Shown one piece after another: positions 34,861 through 46,202 of a stretch of DNA of 64,000 nt. Location of the stretch: assembly GCA_039090855.1 (NCBI GenBank), contig CM077005.1:74830607-74894606 (forward strand), written 5' to 3'. How positions within the stretch are numbered: position 1 is the first letter of the stretch; each line of letters opens with the position of its first letter. A program made the position numbers and the translations under genes. Origin of the DNA: Macrothele yani (taxonomy: Eukaryota; Arthropoda; Arachnida; Araneae; Macrothelidae). Below the pieces are notes generated by a model. The model saw only the letters and a program-made list of their open reading frames with translations, was not told where the DNA came from and did no database searches.

Positions 34861-36590
34861 TAATAACCAGCGGATTTAGCATTGCAAGGGAAGTAGTGAT
34901 GCAACCCCTTAGATTTGGCAGCAATGCTGAACTACTTGGTGACCATTATCAGTCATCCGAGGTAGAATGGCCGAGAATCGACTGGGCATGCCACCCAGCC
35001 AAAGAAATATGTCCCATATGGGATAAAGACCTCCCATCAGGAGTGGGGAGCGAGATATTTACCGATGCCTCTAAAATCAACGGTAACGTAGGGGCAGGAT
35101 TCTGTGTGCTCTCAAATGGCAACGAGATACACAAGGAACAAATTAAACTCTCCCCCAACTCCTCTGTGTTTCAAGCAGAGTTGTTGGCGATTAGAGAGGC
35201 ACTGCACTGGGCCAGGCTCAATGGCAGTAAGCGGCAGTCAAAGTTTTCTCAGACAGCCAAGTATAATGAATTCAATGCTTCTTCTAATGCTTGTTGTTTG
35301 TTAATTATATCATGAATAAACTTTCCTGCTAGTAGTGTAGTAATAATAATGAACAAGCTTGTAACTGCTAGTAATGTTGTAGTAGTAATTAAGATGAATA
35401 AAGTCTTATGCTGGTTGTTACTAATAACAACTAATGAAATAAACCTAACAGCCAGACAGAGGTCTGACAAAACTATGAACTGAGAAAGACGTACTTACTA
35501 AGACAATCTTTTATTAGGCAAACTTCTGTTATTTATCCACACTCACTTCATCGGTCACACAACTACTCGATATCTGGCTCTCACATATAACGAAGTTCCT
35601 CTCACATAAACGAAGATCTCTTTACACACGAAAAAAAGCTCTCCTTATACAACAACAGCTCTCCCTGGTATCGTTGAACGCGCCTATTTATACTGGCTAC
35701 CACCACGTCATGACTTACACTCATTGCCAGATCTCATTCAGCGGGTGAAATAACCAGAGATAGTAAAAATCAAAAGGAAAGTGAATCTAGAGTATAAGTT
35801 ACACAAGCGGCTCTAAAAGTACTTCAACAGTTCGGGAGTAAAACTCCCCTTGTCGAAGATGTAAAAGCTCTAGTCGACCGAAGGAGTGATGTGGTAGTAT
35901 CGTTCCACTGGGTCCGAAGCCATGTCGGAACCAGTGGCAATGAAAGGGCAGACCAGCTCGTGAAGGAAGCGGCTGGAAAAGATAGTATAGACTTTGAATT
36001 GCGAACACCAGTGCAAAGTGTTAGCACAAAGCTTAAAAGGGACACGCTGTAAGAATGGCAGTTACGATGAGACGAGGGGGACACGGGTCGGAAGTGCTAC
36101 TGAATCTTCCCCCGTGTCTACATCAGGCGCTTAGAATGTAAAGGTTCCCTGAATCAAATATTCACCGGTCATGGCGTTTCGCTGGAATATTTTGGCCGCT
36201 TTGCGATTAGGGACAGAGTGTGCGGCTGCGGGGCCCAAACCGCAGATGTCGCACACGTGATTGTAGAGTGCAGTTCTCTTGCAGGTCGGAGAAAAGTCCT
36301 CGCCCCTGACATAGGGAAAACGAAGGACCTCTCGATCTTGATAGCGAATCCCAGAGCGCGTCAAGTTCTCATCGAGATGGTCAAAGACTTCGTGGCGAGG
36401 CAGGAAGAAATACTCATTGAAGAGTAGAGAAAACAGAAGACTGAAGAGGAGCAACGACTTGCCCTAGAGTCGTCTAGGCAGCACGGACCCTAGTGCTGCC
36501 ATGTAAATTTGTAAATATTTCTGTGTAATTATCATTTCTGTATATTTTATCATTTCTCTGTGAGGGGTTAAGCGAAAATAAAGATGTCTA
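34850..36590 (+). pseudogene. LINE ORF2 RNase H and C-terminal region
   Basis: 3' part of a Jockey/R1/I-group LINE ORF2. RNase H: EIFTDASKINGNVGAGF (35058; usual FTDGSK), FQAELLAIREAL (35170), then after the insertion at 35267-35790 FHWVRSHVGTSGNERADQ (35905). The C-terminal Cys/His tail DRVCGCGAQTADVAHVIVEC lies at 36210, and the ORF continues to 36427. Several stops near 36050-36080. The 3' end has GTAAATATT-rich UTR to about 36590. The reverse transcriptase proper is missing; mariner sequence precedes it. Confidence 0.75.
35267..35790 (-). mobile_element. 524-bp insertion flanked by 7-bp direct repeats, possible solo LTR
   Basis: AGTATAA at 35260-35266 and 35791-35797 flank a non-coding insert that splits the LINE RNase H frame. 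On the minus strand a TATA box (CAGTATAAATAGGCG near 35690) lies ~185 bp upstream of AATAAAA (near 35508), the order expected in an LTR. The ends are not clean TG..CA, so solo LTR is only a candidate. Confidence 0.45.
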
Positions 36591-36950
36591 CCCATACGCA
36601 CGGAACACCCAGTGTATAAATGTGCATGTTCAATAATTTTGGCCAGGACCTAATAAAGGGCTTTTTCCCCAAAACACTCGCGTTGGTGGACAAAATCTCC
36701 CAGCCAGACGCAAAGTTAAAAGCCCCTGCCCATTAGCACGTCTCGCACACGGGCTTTGGCATAGGAAGGAAGGAGGGGAGTGTTGGTCCAGTGGGAGTGG
36801 CAAATAGCTGGTCTACGGGCCGATCCTGTCTGGGTGAAGGACTGCTGGATCCTGATAGGATGGCTCTCGCAACACCTTCACTGTTTTCTTCGAGAGAGTT
36901 CCTTGTTTCCCTGCGAAGTTCGCATTTGGACGGTGCAGGTAGAAGTCATC
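36591..36950. other. No gene seen
   Basis: Short spacer before the Tc1 TIR. Nothing recognised. Confidence 0.4.
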
Positions 36951-38387
36951 AGATTGGGTAGGCGGAAAGTGAAAAAAGAAATCCAAGAAGGAATTGGCGG
37001 ACGATCATGAAATTTACATATGTTAATGGGGTCGAGTTTACGTAGGTGTGACGTTAATTTCGGAACCAACCGGTGAGCGCTTACGCCACAGCACGGCATA
37101 ATATGCAAATTATCGTCGGTGGTATTTAATTAGTACGGTGAAGTGAATGTAATCAGTCGTCGGCGTACGTACACGTGCGAAGACCCTGAAGAAGCTGCAA
37201 TACCTGGACATGGAAGACGTGTACGATTTCAGCAGTTATCGGACTTTGAGCGAGGTCGTCCAGTCGGACTCCGCGAGGCCGGGTGGTCGTATCGTCGTAT
37301 TGCGGAGTGAATTGGACGGGAAGTATCGGTGGGGGTACGATGGTGACATAGATGGTTCAAGGAACATTCCCGCACGAGAAAACGTGGAACCGGAAGTCAC
37401 AGACGGACTGATGAGCAGACCGATGGAAGCATAACAAGAGCTGCGTTGTCAAGCAGAGCATCCACTGCGACGCAAATCCGAGCTGCCATTGCACCTGAGG
37501 TGACTGTGCAAAAAAACCGCAAACGTCTACTGGATGCAGGACTACGTGCACGTGTGCCTCTGGCATGTGTACCTCTGACTCCAGCCCACCGTCAGGAACG
37601 GCTGCAGTGGTGTCGCCAACGTCTTCACTGGAGAATGCAATGGCGATCTGTCGTGTTCAGCGACGAAAGCTTATTCGGCTTGGGAGCCTCCGATGGCCGT
37701 GCGCGTGTTCGCAGACGCACAGGAGAGCATCTCCACCCTTCTTGCATCCGCCAGCGACACACAGGGCCTACATCTGGTCTCCTGGTGTGGGGAGCGATCA
37801 GCTATCACTACCGTACACAACTAGTGTTTGTACCGGGTACGTTAAACAGTACCTTCTACATCAACAAAATCATTCAGCCCGTTGTTGTGCCATTTGTAAG
37901 GTCGGTCCATCGTAGTGATTTCCAGCAAGATAACGCACGCCCACACACGGCACGTGCAACGCAACATGCACTTCAGGGTGTGAGACAACTTCCATGGCCT
38001 GCACTTTCACCGGATTTGTCCCCCATTGAGCACGTGTGGGATTTTATGGGACAACGACTTATCCGGTTTCCACGGCCAGCCACGACCATATCCGATTTAC
38101 GCGTCCAGGTTGAGGATGCTTGAAACTCAATACCCCAAACTTACATCCAACATCTGTACGACAGACTCCATGCCAGAATTGCACAGCGTGACGCAGTTCA
38201 TGGTGGTTCAACCTCGTACTAACCATGTTACATGGAAAGGTTATTTTTCAGTTTACCAGCAAATACATCTGTATTTTGCCATAATGTTTTGATTACGTTA
38301 TTCTCTGTATTCCGTTATTATGCTGTATAAATTTCGTTGGTATCAGACGTCTCATTCTTGGTGTTCTTTTTTCACTTTCCGCCAGTG
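36951..38387 (+). mobile_element. Tc1-like transposon with TIRs
   Basis: Left TIR near 36951-36990 and right TIR ending 38387 share GGCGGAAAGTGAAAAAAGAA and CCAAGAA. The right end reads CACTGGCGG on the inner strand followed by TA; the outermost left bases are diverged. Length about 1.44 kb. Confidence 0.8.
37150..38160 (+). pseudogene. Tc1-like transposase, N-terminus frameshifted
   Basis: The N-terminal HTH is spread over frames near 37150-37440 (FERGRPVGLREAGWSYRRIA). The catalytic half is one open frame, 37446-38123 (225 codons): VVFSDESLFGLGASDG with the first Asp, GPTSGLLVWGAISY, FQQDNARPHTARATQ with the second Asp, and LSPDLSPIEHVWDFMG with the Glu. I count 32 residues between second Asp and Glu rather than 34. 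A frame change near 38120 leads to the terminal LYDRLHARIAQR segment. Catalytic acids are intact but the gene needs at least two frame corrections. Confidence 0.85.
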
Positions 38388-38639
38388 TATACGGAGAGCC
38401 AAGGTCTGAGATATAAACAAATCCGCCGGCAACTGGGCGGGGGAAACACTTGATACTTCGGACGTGCATGTACTAACATTTGATACTACCTATTAATAAG
38501 TTCGTTTCTACTCTTTTGTAGATATTCTTCAACGAAGGTTTGTAGTATTAGTATGTCTCGATAAATCCACCGTAAGTGTGCGTAGGTTTGGCACATTAAG
38601 TTGCTACTCCAATAAAAAACGTATTTTTCTAATAACTAC

Positions 38640-39010
38640 TATTACATTTGGCATGCGGTTCTCATAATTTATAGAATAATGCAAGAAGATATTTGTGTGC
38701 TTATGTAAAGCGTATTGAACTTTTCTTGTTGAAGATTGTTATGAAATAATATTTCGAAACAAAGAAATGAATGATGGTTGCGCATGCTCATGGGACATCA
38801 TATAGCAAGATAAAATTTCAACAATGGTATTAAAACTTTAAAAATTGCATAAATTAATTACAAATCTGCAAATTCGAATTTAAAAGAGAAGCAGCAGTGG
38901 TGCACACCCACGTGTTTCCCTGCCTGTTTACGCCAAATTTCGATTGTCTATGCCACGTAGTTTCTTCTGTAGGTAACTGACAGACGGACACGGTAATTTT
39001 ATTTTAAAAG
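38640..39010. repeat. Diverged relative of the 26.1-26.6 kb insertion
   Basis: Shares ordered blocks with 26075-26597 (GGTTCTCATAATTTA, TTATGTAAA, CAATGGT, TTTCC.TGCC) but without the hairpin. Alignment is by eye and patchy; flanking duplications not seen. Confidence 0.4.
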
Positions 39011-39434
39011 ATGACATTTAAGACGAACTTTTTGAGCCCGTGAGCCAGAAAAATGAATGGAATAACAGATCCTTTGCATTCTCTCTTGGCAGCCATAAGC
39101 GTGACAACCGGGAGGGGACAACAGCAATATCAGTATGTTGTAAAATATGCATTTATTTTAAGCGAACTGTTTTACAATAAAATGATTCATAATAGTATTT
39201 CATCTGATTTAAAATGCTTTAAGTTCTATAGCATTCAATTATTATGATATTTGTTTCCCCTTGATTACCATCCCCGCCATTTTTTAACGTCTGGCGACAC
39301 CTGTGGTGCGAACTTTACAAAATTACGTAAAATTTTATTTATTGCACTAAGAATACTTATCTGTTCGTCATACAACACAAATTACATACAGAGACAATAT
39401 GTACACGGTCGAGTCACATTATTGTAACCACCAG

Positions 39435-40360
39435 CTAATATCCAGAATAACCACCGTGTGCAGCGCGGTCAGAAGCTAGACGGACTCGGAGTGACTCAAT
39501 AAGGTTCTGCAAGCTGTTCAAAGGTTTGTGGATCCATGCTGACTGCAGTGCACTTGACAGCTTCTGGAGGCTGCGTGATGGAGGATTCATAGAGCGAACA
39601 ACACGATCGAGGTCATCCCACAGATGCTCAATTGGGTTTAAGTCTGGGGAATTAAGGGGCCAGGAAAGTACTTTGAAGTCTTCAACGTGCGCTTCCAACC
39701 ACTCTCGGACATTTCTAGCTGTGTGACACGTCGCATTGTCGTGATAGAAGATCCCATCCGCCCCAGAGAAGAGGATTGGCATGTATGGGTGTTCGTGGTC
39801 TGCAAGGATAGATTCATAACAAATTCGGTCTATAGTGCCTTCCACAGGTATGAGTGGACCCAGATAATGCTACGAAAACATTCCCCAGACCATAACGTTA
39901 CGAAAACATTCCCCAGACCATAACGTTACGAAAACATTCCCCAGACCATAACGTTACGAAAACATTCCCCAGACCATAACGTTACGAAAACATTCCCCAG
40001 ACCATAACGCTACCCCCACCAGCTTGTGGTCTTCCAGCAATGGTAGAAGAGTGTTTGTTCTCCAACATTTTTTCGCCTTATACGCCAACGTCCATCCGTT
40101 CGGTGAAACAAAAAACGTGACTTATCGGAGAAGCCATTCCTTTGCCAATCAGCGGAGGTCAAATTCCGATACTGCCACTTTTCTGCCGATGTAATTTCGT
40201 TAGCATAGATGCAGTGACCATCCGTCTGCATCAGAGCCCCATACGCTGCAGGATTCGCTGAACTGTCGTTATAGGCACCCTTCTGGTAGCCCCCTGGTTC
40301 ATTCGGCCAGTGAGTTGCTCCACTGTAATGTGTCAATCGGCCTTCACGCACCTTCGCTGC
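39435..40360 (-). pseudogene. Tc1-like transposase with internal minisatellite
   Basis: Minus-strand transposase. The middle part (40351-40010) has GFSDKSRFLFHRTDGRWRIR with the first Asp; the usual neighbouring Glu is Lys. The C-terminal part is open at 39845-39435: FYHDNATCHTARNVREWLEA with the second Asp, and LNSPDLNPIEHLWDDLD with the Glu. I count 36 residues between them, more than the usual 34. The conserved VWGMFS region between the two halves is replaced by five copies of a 28-bp repeat, which destroys the frame. The N-terminal HTH region (40360-40600) is decayed. Confidence 0.85.
39871..40010. repeat. 28-bp minisatellite, 5 copies, inside Tc1 transposase
   Basis: Five almost identical units beginning TACGAAAACATTCCCCAGAC at 39871, 39899, 39927, 39955 and 39983. 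Period 28 is not a multiple of three. Confidence 0.95.
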
Positions 40361-40724
40361 CGACGTTCACCTCTCACCTAAATAGCACGTGGTGATCAGC
40401 AGTTTCCACGTCGCTTCTCCGCAATGGTGGTATTTCTCCAATCAGGATACACTTTAACCACAGCAGCACGCGAACAGTTCACAAACTACGCTGTTTCAGA
40501 AATACTGCTACTCTTGGACTAAAAGCCGATAATCATCCCTTTTCGCAAATCTGATAAATCGCTCCTTTTATTCATGACAGCAACGAGTGATATGTTTTCA
40601 GAATGCCTACAGCAGAACTTGTACACCCTCCAAGCCAGTTCACGACACATGCCTTCTTTCATTGGGTACTCGCTGTTGACGTGAAAACTAGGGGGTGGTC
40701 ACAATAATGTGACTCGACTGTGTA

Positions 40725-40950
40725 TAATGAAATGAAGATTTAGCTGTTGATGGGGAAAACCTGGAGATAACCGATACCTACATTTATCTTGGGTAGCGGA
40801 TAACACGCGAATATTGCATTGATGAAAACATTGATCTGCATTTAAAACTTGGTTGGAGAGTTTTTGGGAAGAAACAATACAATTTTTAAGAGCAATATCC
40901 CATTATGTCTTTAAAAAAGTGTTTAATCAATGCATCTGTCGAGTGCTTAC
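40725..40950 (+). pseudogene. RTE LINE fragment, part 1
   Basis: Matches residues ~790-880 of the 984-aa RTE protein: NEDLAVDGENLEITDTYIYL, then frames with RAFWEETI-type decay and CVEVLTY. It is interrupted at CTACTGAG (40951-40958) by the long-TIR transposon; the next residues resume at 53682. Its 5' side meets a Tc1 element. Confidence 0.8.
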
Positions 40951-41479
40951 CTACTGAGCAGTAGGGTGGAGCGAAAAAAACTAAAATTGCATAAGCTGCA
41001 TAAGCGGAAACGGGTACCCATCAATAGTTGTGTATTAGGCACACTAACATTTCTGTGAACTTTTTTTATTTTGGAAGTCGTCTTCAGTCTGCGCATTAGG
41101 CCTAAAGTTTAAAATTTTTGCTTAAATTTGTGATTTTTTAATTTTTTTTCCTACGAGTTAAATTTGATAAACAATTTTTGGGTAGTGATAAAATGCTAGA
41201 GAAAGACCTTGAAAACAACATAATTTTTTCTCTACCTTTAGTTTTTATATCTTCAGTTTGCGCATTTGGGTCAAAATATCAGATTTTTTGCATATTTTCG
41301 TAATTTTTCGAAATATTTGCTTTTGTTAACATTTGTGACCTAAAATGACTAAACTGCTTTCGGGGTGTGATAATATATTTAAAATATACCACAAATACAA
41401 CTTTTATAGTTAACATTTGTATGCAACTCTTCGCTAGTTCATATTGAACTACCCAGGACTAACCACGGGGAGGTGGTTG

Positions 41480-44400
41480 CATGTCTAGTCCCACCGTGCC
41501 CTACCCAACCTCCCAAACACAAGGGCTTGTAGTTTTTAAGCTTTAAACTGCTTTTTTGTAACAAAAACTGAACGTTCACTCCGGTCTAACATTCTTGTCT
41601 TTATTAAACGTTTCTCTTTTGGCACGGTCACAAACAATTTGTGAAGATGCGGTTACTTCTTTCACTGCCCTTTCAACGGTTTGAGTATGAGTTGGTAATC
41701 CAATAAGTACCGACTCAGAAGCAATATGAAAATTTTCCGCTCTTAATAACCTTTGTAAGCCGTTATTTGATAAGTGTCTAGTCAGTAGTGGTTCAGGTAC
41801 GTTCAGATCTTGCCAAGAAATCAGATCTATATAGTCAGATGCAGTAAGATGCAGTACGGGAATTTCAAATCTTCTTATTCTTCCCTCACTTACATTCTCG
41901 CTTTACCTGGCTGAAATGGAGGCATTTGTGTACAAATTTTTTATTATCATTGCTCAAGTACGTAGAACATCCAATCGCTTTCAACAGGTTTGGAGAACCA
42001 TTTTTTATTTCGGGGTTGCATTTGATGGTGAACCAACAAATAGCGTAAACTCTAACAACAAAATTTGCTAACTCTCTTAATGTGTCTGATGGTTTTTTAG
42101 TAGCTATATATACAATCGCACGATTTTGTTCGCTGTTGTCACCCATCTAGAGTGAGAGAGCTTTCCAGGGCTTTTATTTTCTAAATCACTTGGGCATTCG
42201 CTATTTGAAACTGCCTTACAAATATCATAAAGATGGTCTGATATCATATGTAGGTCTGCTTAATTCTTTTTTCAGGAATGATATCATCTATACTGAACTC
42301 AATACGCTCAAATTGTACAGACTTCAGAGTATGACACGTCGTTAAAACTTTTGCCGATAGCCCCGACAAATACACTTGGTCCAGTTGTTGCTCCATCAAG
42401 TTTTTCAAATAAATGCCTTAATGGTAGCTCATTTGTATGCAGCTGGCAAATAACCCATTGCAATTGTCTCCCAAGTTTTTCTTCCAAAGCGCGTATAAAG
42501 CCATGTATCTTCCAGTGTTTATGGGGCATCCGTCGCAACCAATACAAACTAATTCTGACAGTGTAGTATATTTTTCAGACGTATATTGTACAATCGCATT
42601 GGCAATATCTCGACCTCTTCCGGACTTAGCAGTTGTGTAGGCAATAAATTTTGATTTGGGCTCTTGTATGTGTGAAATGTGGTCTTCTTTAATTGCCTTT
42701 CTGTGCCTTTTACCATCTTCGGTCTTTTCAATATACAGGGTTTCATCAATTCTATAGTCAACAAGAAAGATGACACCGAATTTTCGGGTGTAATAAGCAC
42801 GTCTTTTGAATCCCTTCTGACGCAAATTAAATTTATCAAAGCTATTCAAAGTCAATGGAACCGGTATGGAAAACACTACATCTGACGAAAGAAAGAAGAT
42901 TTTCAATGGTGTTTTTAATCCCTCGGATATTGCTGTAAACGGAATCGTGAGCTTACGAACTCTTAGAAACAGAGATATCGACAAAAATAAGATGTGACTT
43001 TACGTCCCCTGGTGGGAAAACCATGCATTATTTTAGGAAGAAAGTATTCTCAAAATGTTTATACATATAAGCGGTATCGGCCGAAGAAAAAAAGTTAGTC
43101 GAGTTTTCAGGAGCCCAGATTTCGCAACAAATACTTCAGAAGCAGAAATTAACACTTATGATCCCTGGTGGCCAAACCATTCTTTACCAAATATTAAAAA
43201 TTATGTGAAAAATATTTTCTATCAGGTCTTGTATGCGATACAGGAAGAATGTTTCAAATCGGAGCTTTAGGAGCAGAAAAAACGCAGAAAACGCAATTTA
43301 CATTTGTGCCCCCTAACGGAAAGTCTACGATTTACTTGAAAATTTTGAATTTACAGGAAAAACATTTCGCATCGGAAACACTATCCAACAAAGAAGGAAT
43401 TTTTCAAATCGTACTCTTAGAAGTAGAGATATTGACAAAAATAAGATATACATCTACGCCCCCTGGCGTAGAAACCATGCATTTTTTCAAGAAGAACATT
43501 TTCCTAAAAGGTTTGTCGACATGAGAAGTATCGGTCAACAAACGACTTTTTTTTCAATCGAGAATTTAGAAGCTCATATTTTGTTGCAAATACAACAGAA
43601 GCGGAAATTAAGATTTACGCCCCCTGGTGGCCAAACTATTTTTTTACAAAAATTAGAAATTATGTGCAAACGATTTCCCCACCAGGAGCTGTATCCGGTG
43701 GAGAAATAATTTTTCAAATCGGAGATTTAAAAGCAGAGATATAGGGGGAAACGCAATTTACTACTACGCTCCCTAGCGGAAAGTCTATGAATTACTTGAA
43801 AATTTTGAAATTACTTGAAAGACATGTCACACGGAAAACAATATCCAACAAAGAAGGAATTTTTCACATCGGGCTCCTAGAAGTTGAGATATTGACAAAA
43901 ATATGATGTACATATACGTCCCCTGGCGGAGAAACTGTTTAATATTTTAAGAAGAAAATATTCCGAAAAGGTTTATCGATGTGAGTGGCATCAATCCACG
44001 AAAGAAGTTTCTCAATCGATCATTTAGAAGCTCAGATTTTATGGCAAATACATCAGAAGCAAAAATTAACACTTACGCCACCTGGTGGCCAAAGTATTCT
44101 TTACCAAAAATTTGAAATTATATGCAAAACATTTTCCGTCAGGAGATGTATCCGCTGAAGAAAATTTTTTTCAAATCGGAGTTTTAGAAGAAGAGTTATC
44201 GGGAAAAATTGTAATTTACTTTTACGCCCCCTAGCGGAAAATCTATGCGTAATTTGAAAAAGTAACTATATCTAAAATACTCTTCGACATAAATGAAATC
44301 GAAAGTTAAGATAATTTTTTCAATCGGATGTTTAGAAGCAAATATGTGGAATAAAACGTATTTTTGAATTTGACATCATCTGCATTTACGCCATCTACCG

Positions 44401-45549
44401 GCGAAATTGTACATCGGGAAAAAAACGAAATAAAGGATCATCATTTGCATATTTCAAGCTTCCCAATGCAAAAATAATTTTTCAAATCGGACTAATAGTT
44501 GCAGAGATAGCGTGGGTACAGACGGACGGACGGACTGACGGAGAAACCGATAACAGAAGCACGATCTTTTTTACAAAAGACGTGCTAAAAGAGAGCCTGC
44601 ACATTGGAACCACCAATATCACTTTGTTCCCTCTTTTCAATTTCGTGTCGAACTTTGGACCTTTCACGCCTTACCTTACTTCTGTTTATTACTATGTCAT
44701 TATTTTTTGGAATAATACTTTTAGAGGAATTACTGGAATTAACATCGTGTAAAAGAGCTGAAGCCATAGCAGCTGCAGTACGATCTGGGACCCCATATCT
44801 ATCACATACTCTAGAAAATGTGGGGGTATTAAGTCTAGTCTGGGTGACAGAAATAATTACAGATGAAGGCCATGGTCCTGGGTCCTCTGAAACGATTGCA
44901 ACTTCATCTGAACCTTGTTCGTTACAATTTTCGTCTTTTGAATCCCCAACGTCATAGACAAAGCTAGTTTCTAATCCATCACAACGTTTTTTACTTAATC
45001 TCTCTGTTTCCTTCATTCTTCTTGTTTCCTTTTTTCTAATGTTTGACGTAACTATACTGTCAACACGTCCAATAGTCATTTGCCGAACCGATCTTTGATC
45101 CAACAAGAGTCACGCACTAGCAACGGAACTTTCTTGTTTAAGTTACACTTACAAAATTTAAAATCTTCACACTTGCAGGCAGCCATATCGACCAATTTAT
45201 GTGTTCTACTCATGTAATCAGATAGTTTCTTCTTATAACTCTCCTTTGTTTGGCCACGCTTATACGACTTATTAAGATTATGTAGTAAATCAATAACTTT
45301 TCGCAACAAATCTGTCATAGTTCTTCGAGATACTGTGGGAATTGACGCTCTCCAAACGTATACTACTTTATCTAGAACTATACTCGAAACTGCTGAAAAG
45401 CTAGAATACTTATAAATATTACTAATTTTTTGTGCTTCCCAAACTAAATTATAATATCTTAAAACATCACAACGAGTAGGAAGCAAAAATTCACCCATCT
45501 CTTGGTTACTGCCAACAATGGGATTGTCACTATATCTTGTTACTGCCAT
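41480..45549 (-). pseudogene. Transposase-like gene of the long-TIR element, split and frameshifted
   Basis: Minus-strand gene from a likely start at 45549 (MAVTRYSDNPIVG). First part: KLVDMAACKCEDFKFCKCNL (Cys-rich, possible zinc binding), then after a frameshift near 45090 RQMTIGRVDSIVTSN, SEDPGPWPS and VCDRYGVPDRTAAAMASALL. At VQALF (44590) it is cut by the Helentron-like copy and resumes with VDYRIDETLY at about 42757. It continues with CIGCDGCPINTG, a frameshift near 42495, CQLHTNELPLRHLFEKLDG (42430) and SRWVTTANRIVRLYIATKK (42110-42170), ending near 41480. I know this as a recurrent family of arthropod and cnidarian hypothetical proteins. The D..D and C.LH.N blocks look like a hAT-type RNase H core, but that is inference. 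Confidence 0.65.
42762..44588 (+). mobile_element. Helentron-like element, copy 2, inside the transposase gene
   Basis: 1.83 kb. 5' hairpin ACACCGAA..TTCGGGTGT, then AGCACGTCTTTT at 42796-42807. The 3' hairpin 44558-44586 ends with the exact inverse AAAAGACGTGCT (44575-44586). It sits in an A-run between the Phe and Val codons of the host gene with no target duplication that I can see, as expected of Helitron/Helentron insertion. Central ~150-bp units carry CTCF-like blocks near 43000, 43157, 43306, 43455, 43616, 43765, 43916, 44074, 44223 and 44388. The best is the inverse of TGGCCACCAGGGGGCG at 43618-43633. Confidence 0.75.
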
Positions 45550-45755
45550 GGCTACAGGTATAACAAAACAACACCAACTAACAAAACAACCACAAAACTG
45601 GTCCCAAAAAAGCACTGAAACAATATAATATGCAAGCCGTCTTCCTCTCACTACTGCCGTAACACGACTGGCGAAGCAAACAAACAAGCAGCGCACAACT
45701 CTGGACTAATGGACGACATGGCAAACGATTAACAACAAAGCTGCCGCCGGGCCGT

Positions 45756-45987
45756 TGTAACATCACAGACACTCGATCACAACACAAAACATTTATTACT
45801 TTACACAAAAACATAAATTGGAATACACTTCGCGTTACAAACTGAACTGGTTGTCTTAGCCAAAGCTCGCCATGTCCTCCTAATTCGATATCTCTCTCGC
45901 AACTCTCCTCATCACTCACCACACGCTCAAGGCATTAAATGTCAATGTATCCTTCCGCGCTTTTGTGTGTGGAAGTCGTACTTTACA
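45756..45987 (-). repeat. 3' LTR (232 bp)
   Basis: TGTAACATCACAGACAC...GTCGTACTTTACA as read on plus. Same length as the other LTR with about seven differences by eye (~3%). Bounded by TG..CA on the plus strand. Immediately right of it, read on minus, the purine run AGTGAGGAGGGG (about 45988-46000) is the polypurine tract that primes plus-strand DNA. Confidence 0.9.
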
Positions 45988-46202
45988 ACCCCTCCTCACT
46001 CCAGAGGAACTTTTTCCAGTGGTAAAAAGTTCTTGTCATTTTACAATACAAGTCATAGTTCACATAATGAGTCATAATCCATTTACAAAGAGAAATATAT
46101 GAGTTAATTTAACAATCATCTTTACGTGTTTTCCAACAATTTCAATGTAGTATATATCACAACCAAAAAAAAAATGTTTTCACTAGCAGACACACAGCAT
46201 GA

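Larger units (their letters stand above)
39404..40722 (-). mobile_element. Tc1-like transposon with TIRs and TA
   Basis: TIRs of ~28 bp: both begin CAC.GTCGAGTCACATTATTG, with TA at 39402-39403 and 40723-40724. Length 1319 bp including a 140-bp minisatellite. It abuts the RTE fragment that starts at 40725. Confidence 0.88.

Noticed and set aside
44585..45696. Host gene on the minus strand
   Set aside because: It lies inside an element with ~350-bp TIRs and 8-bp flanking repeats, so it is that element's own gene.
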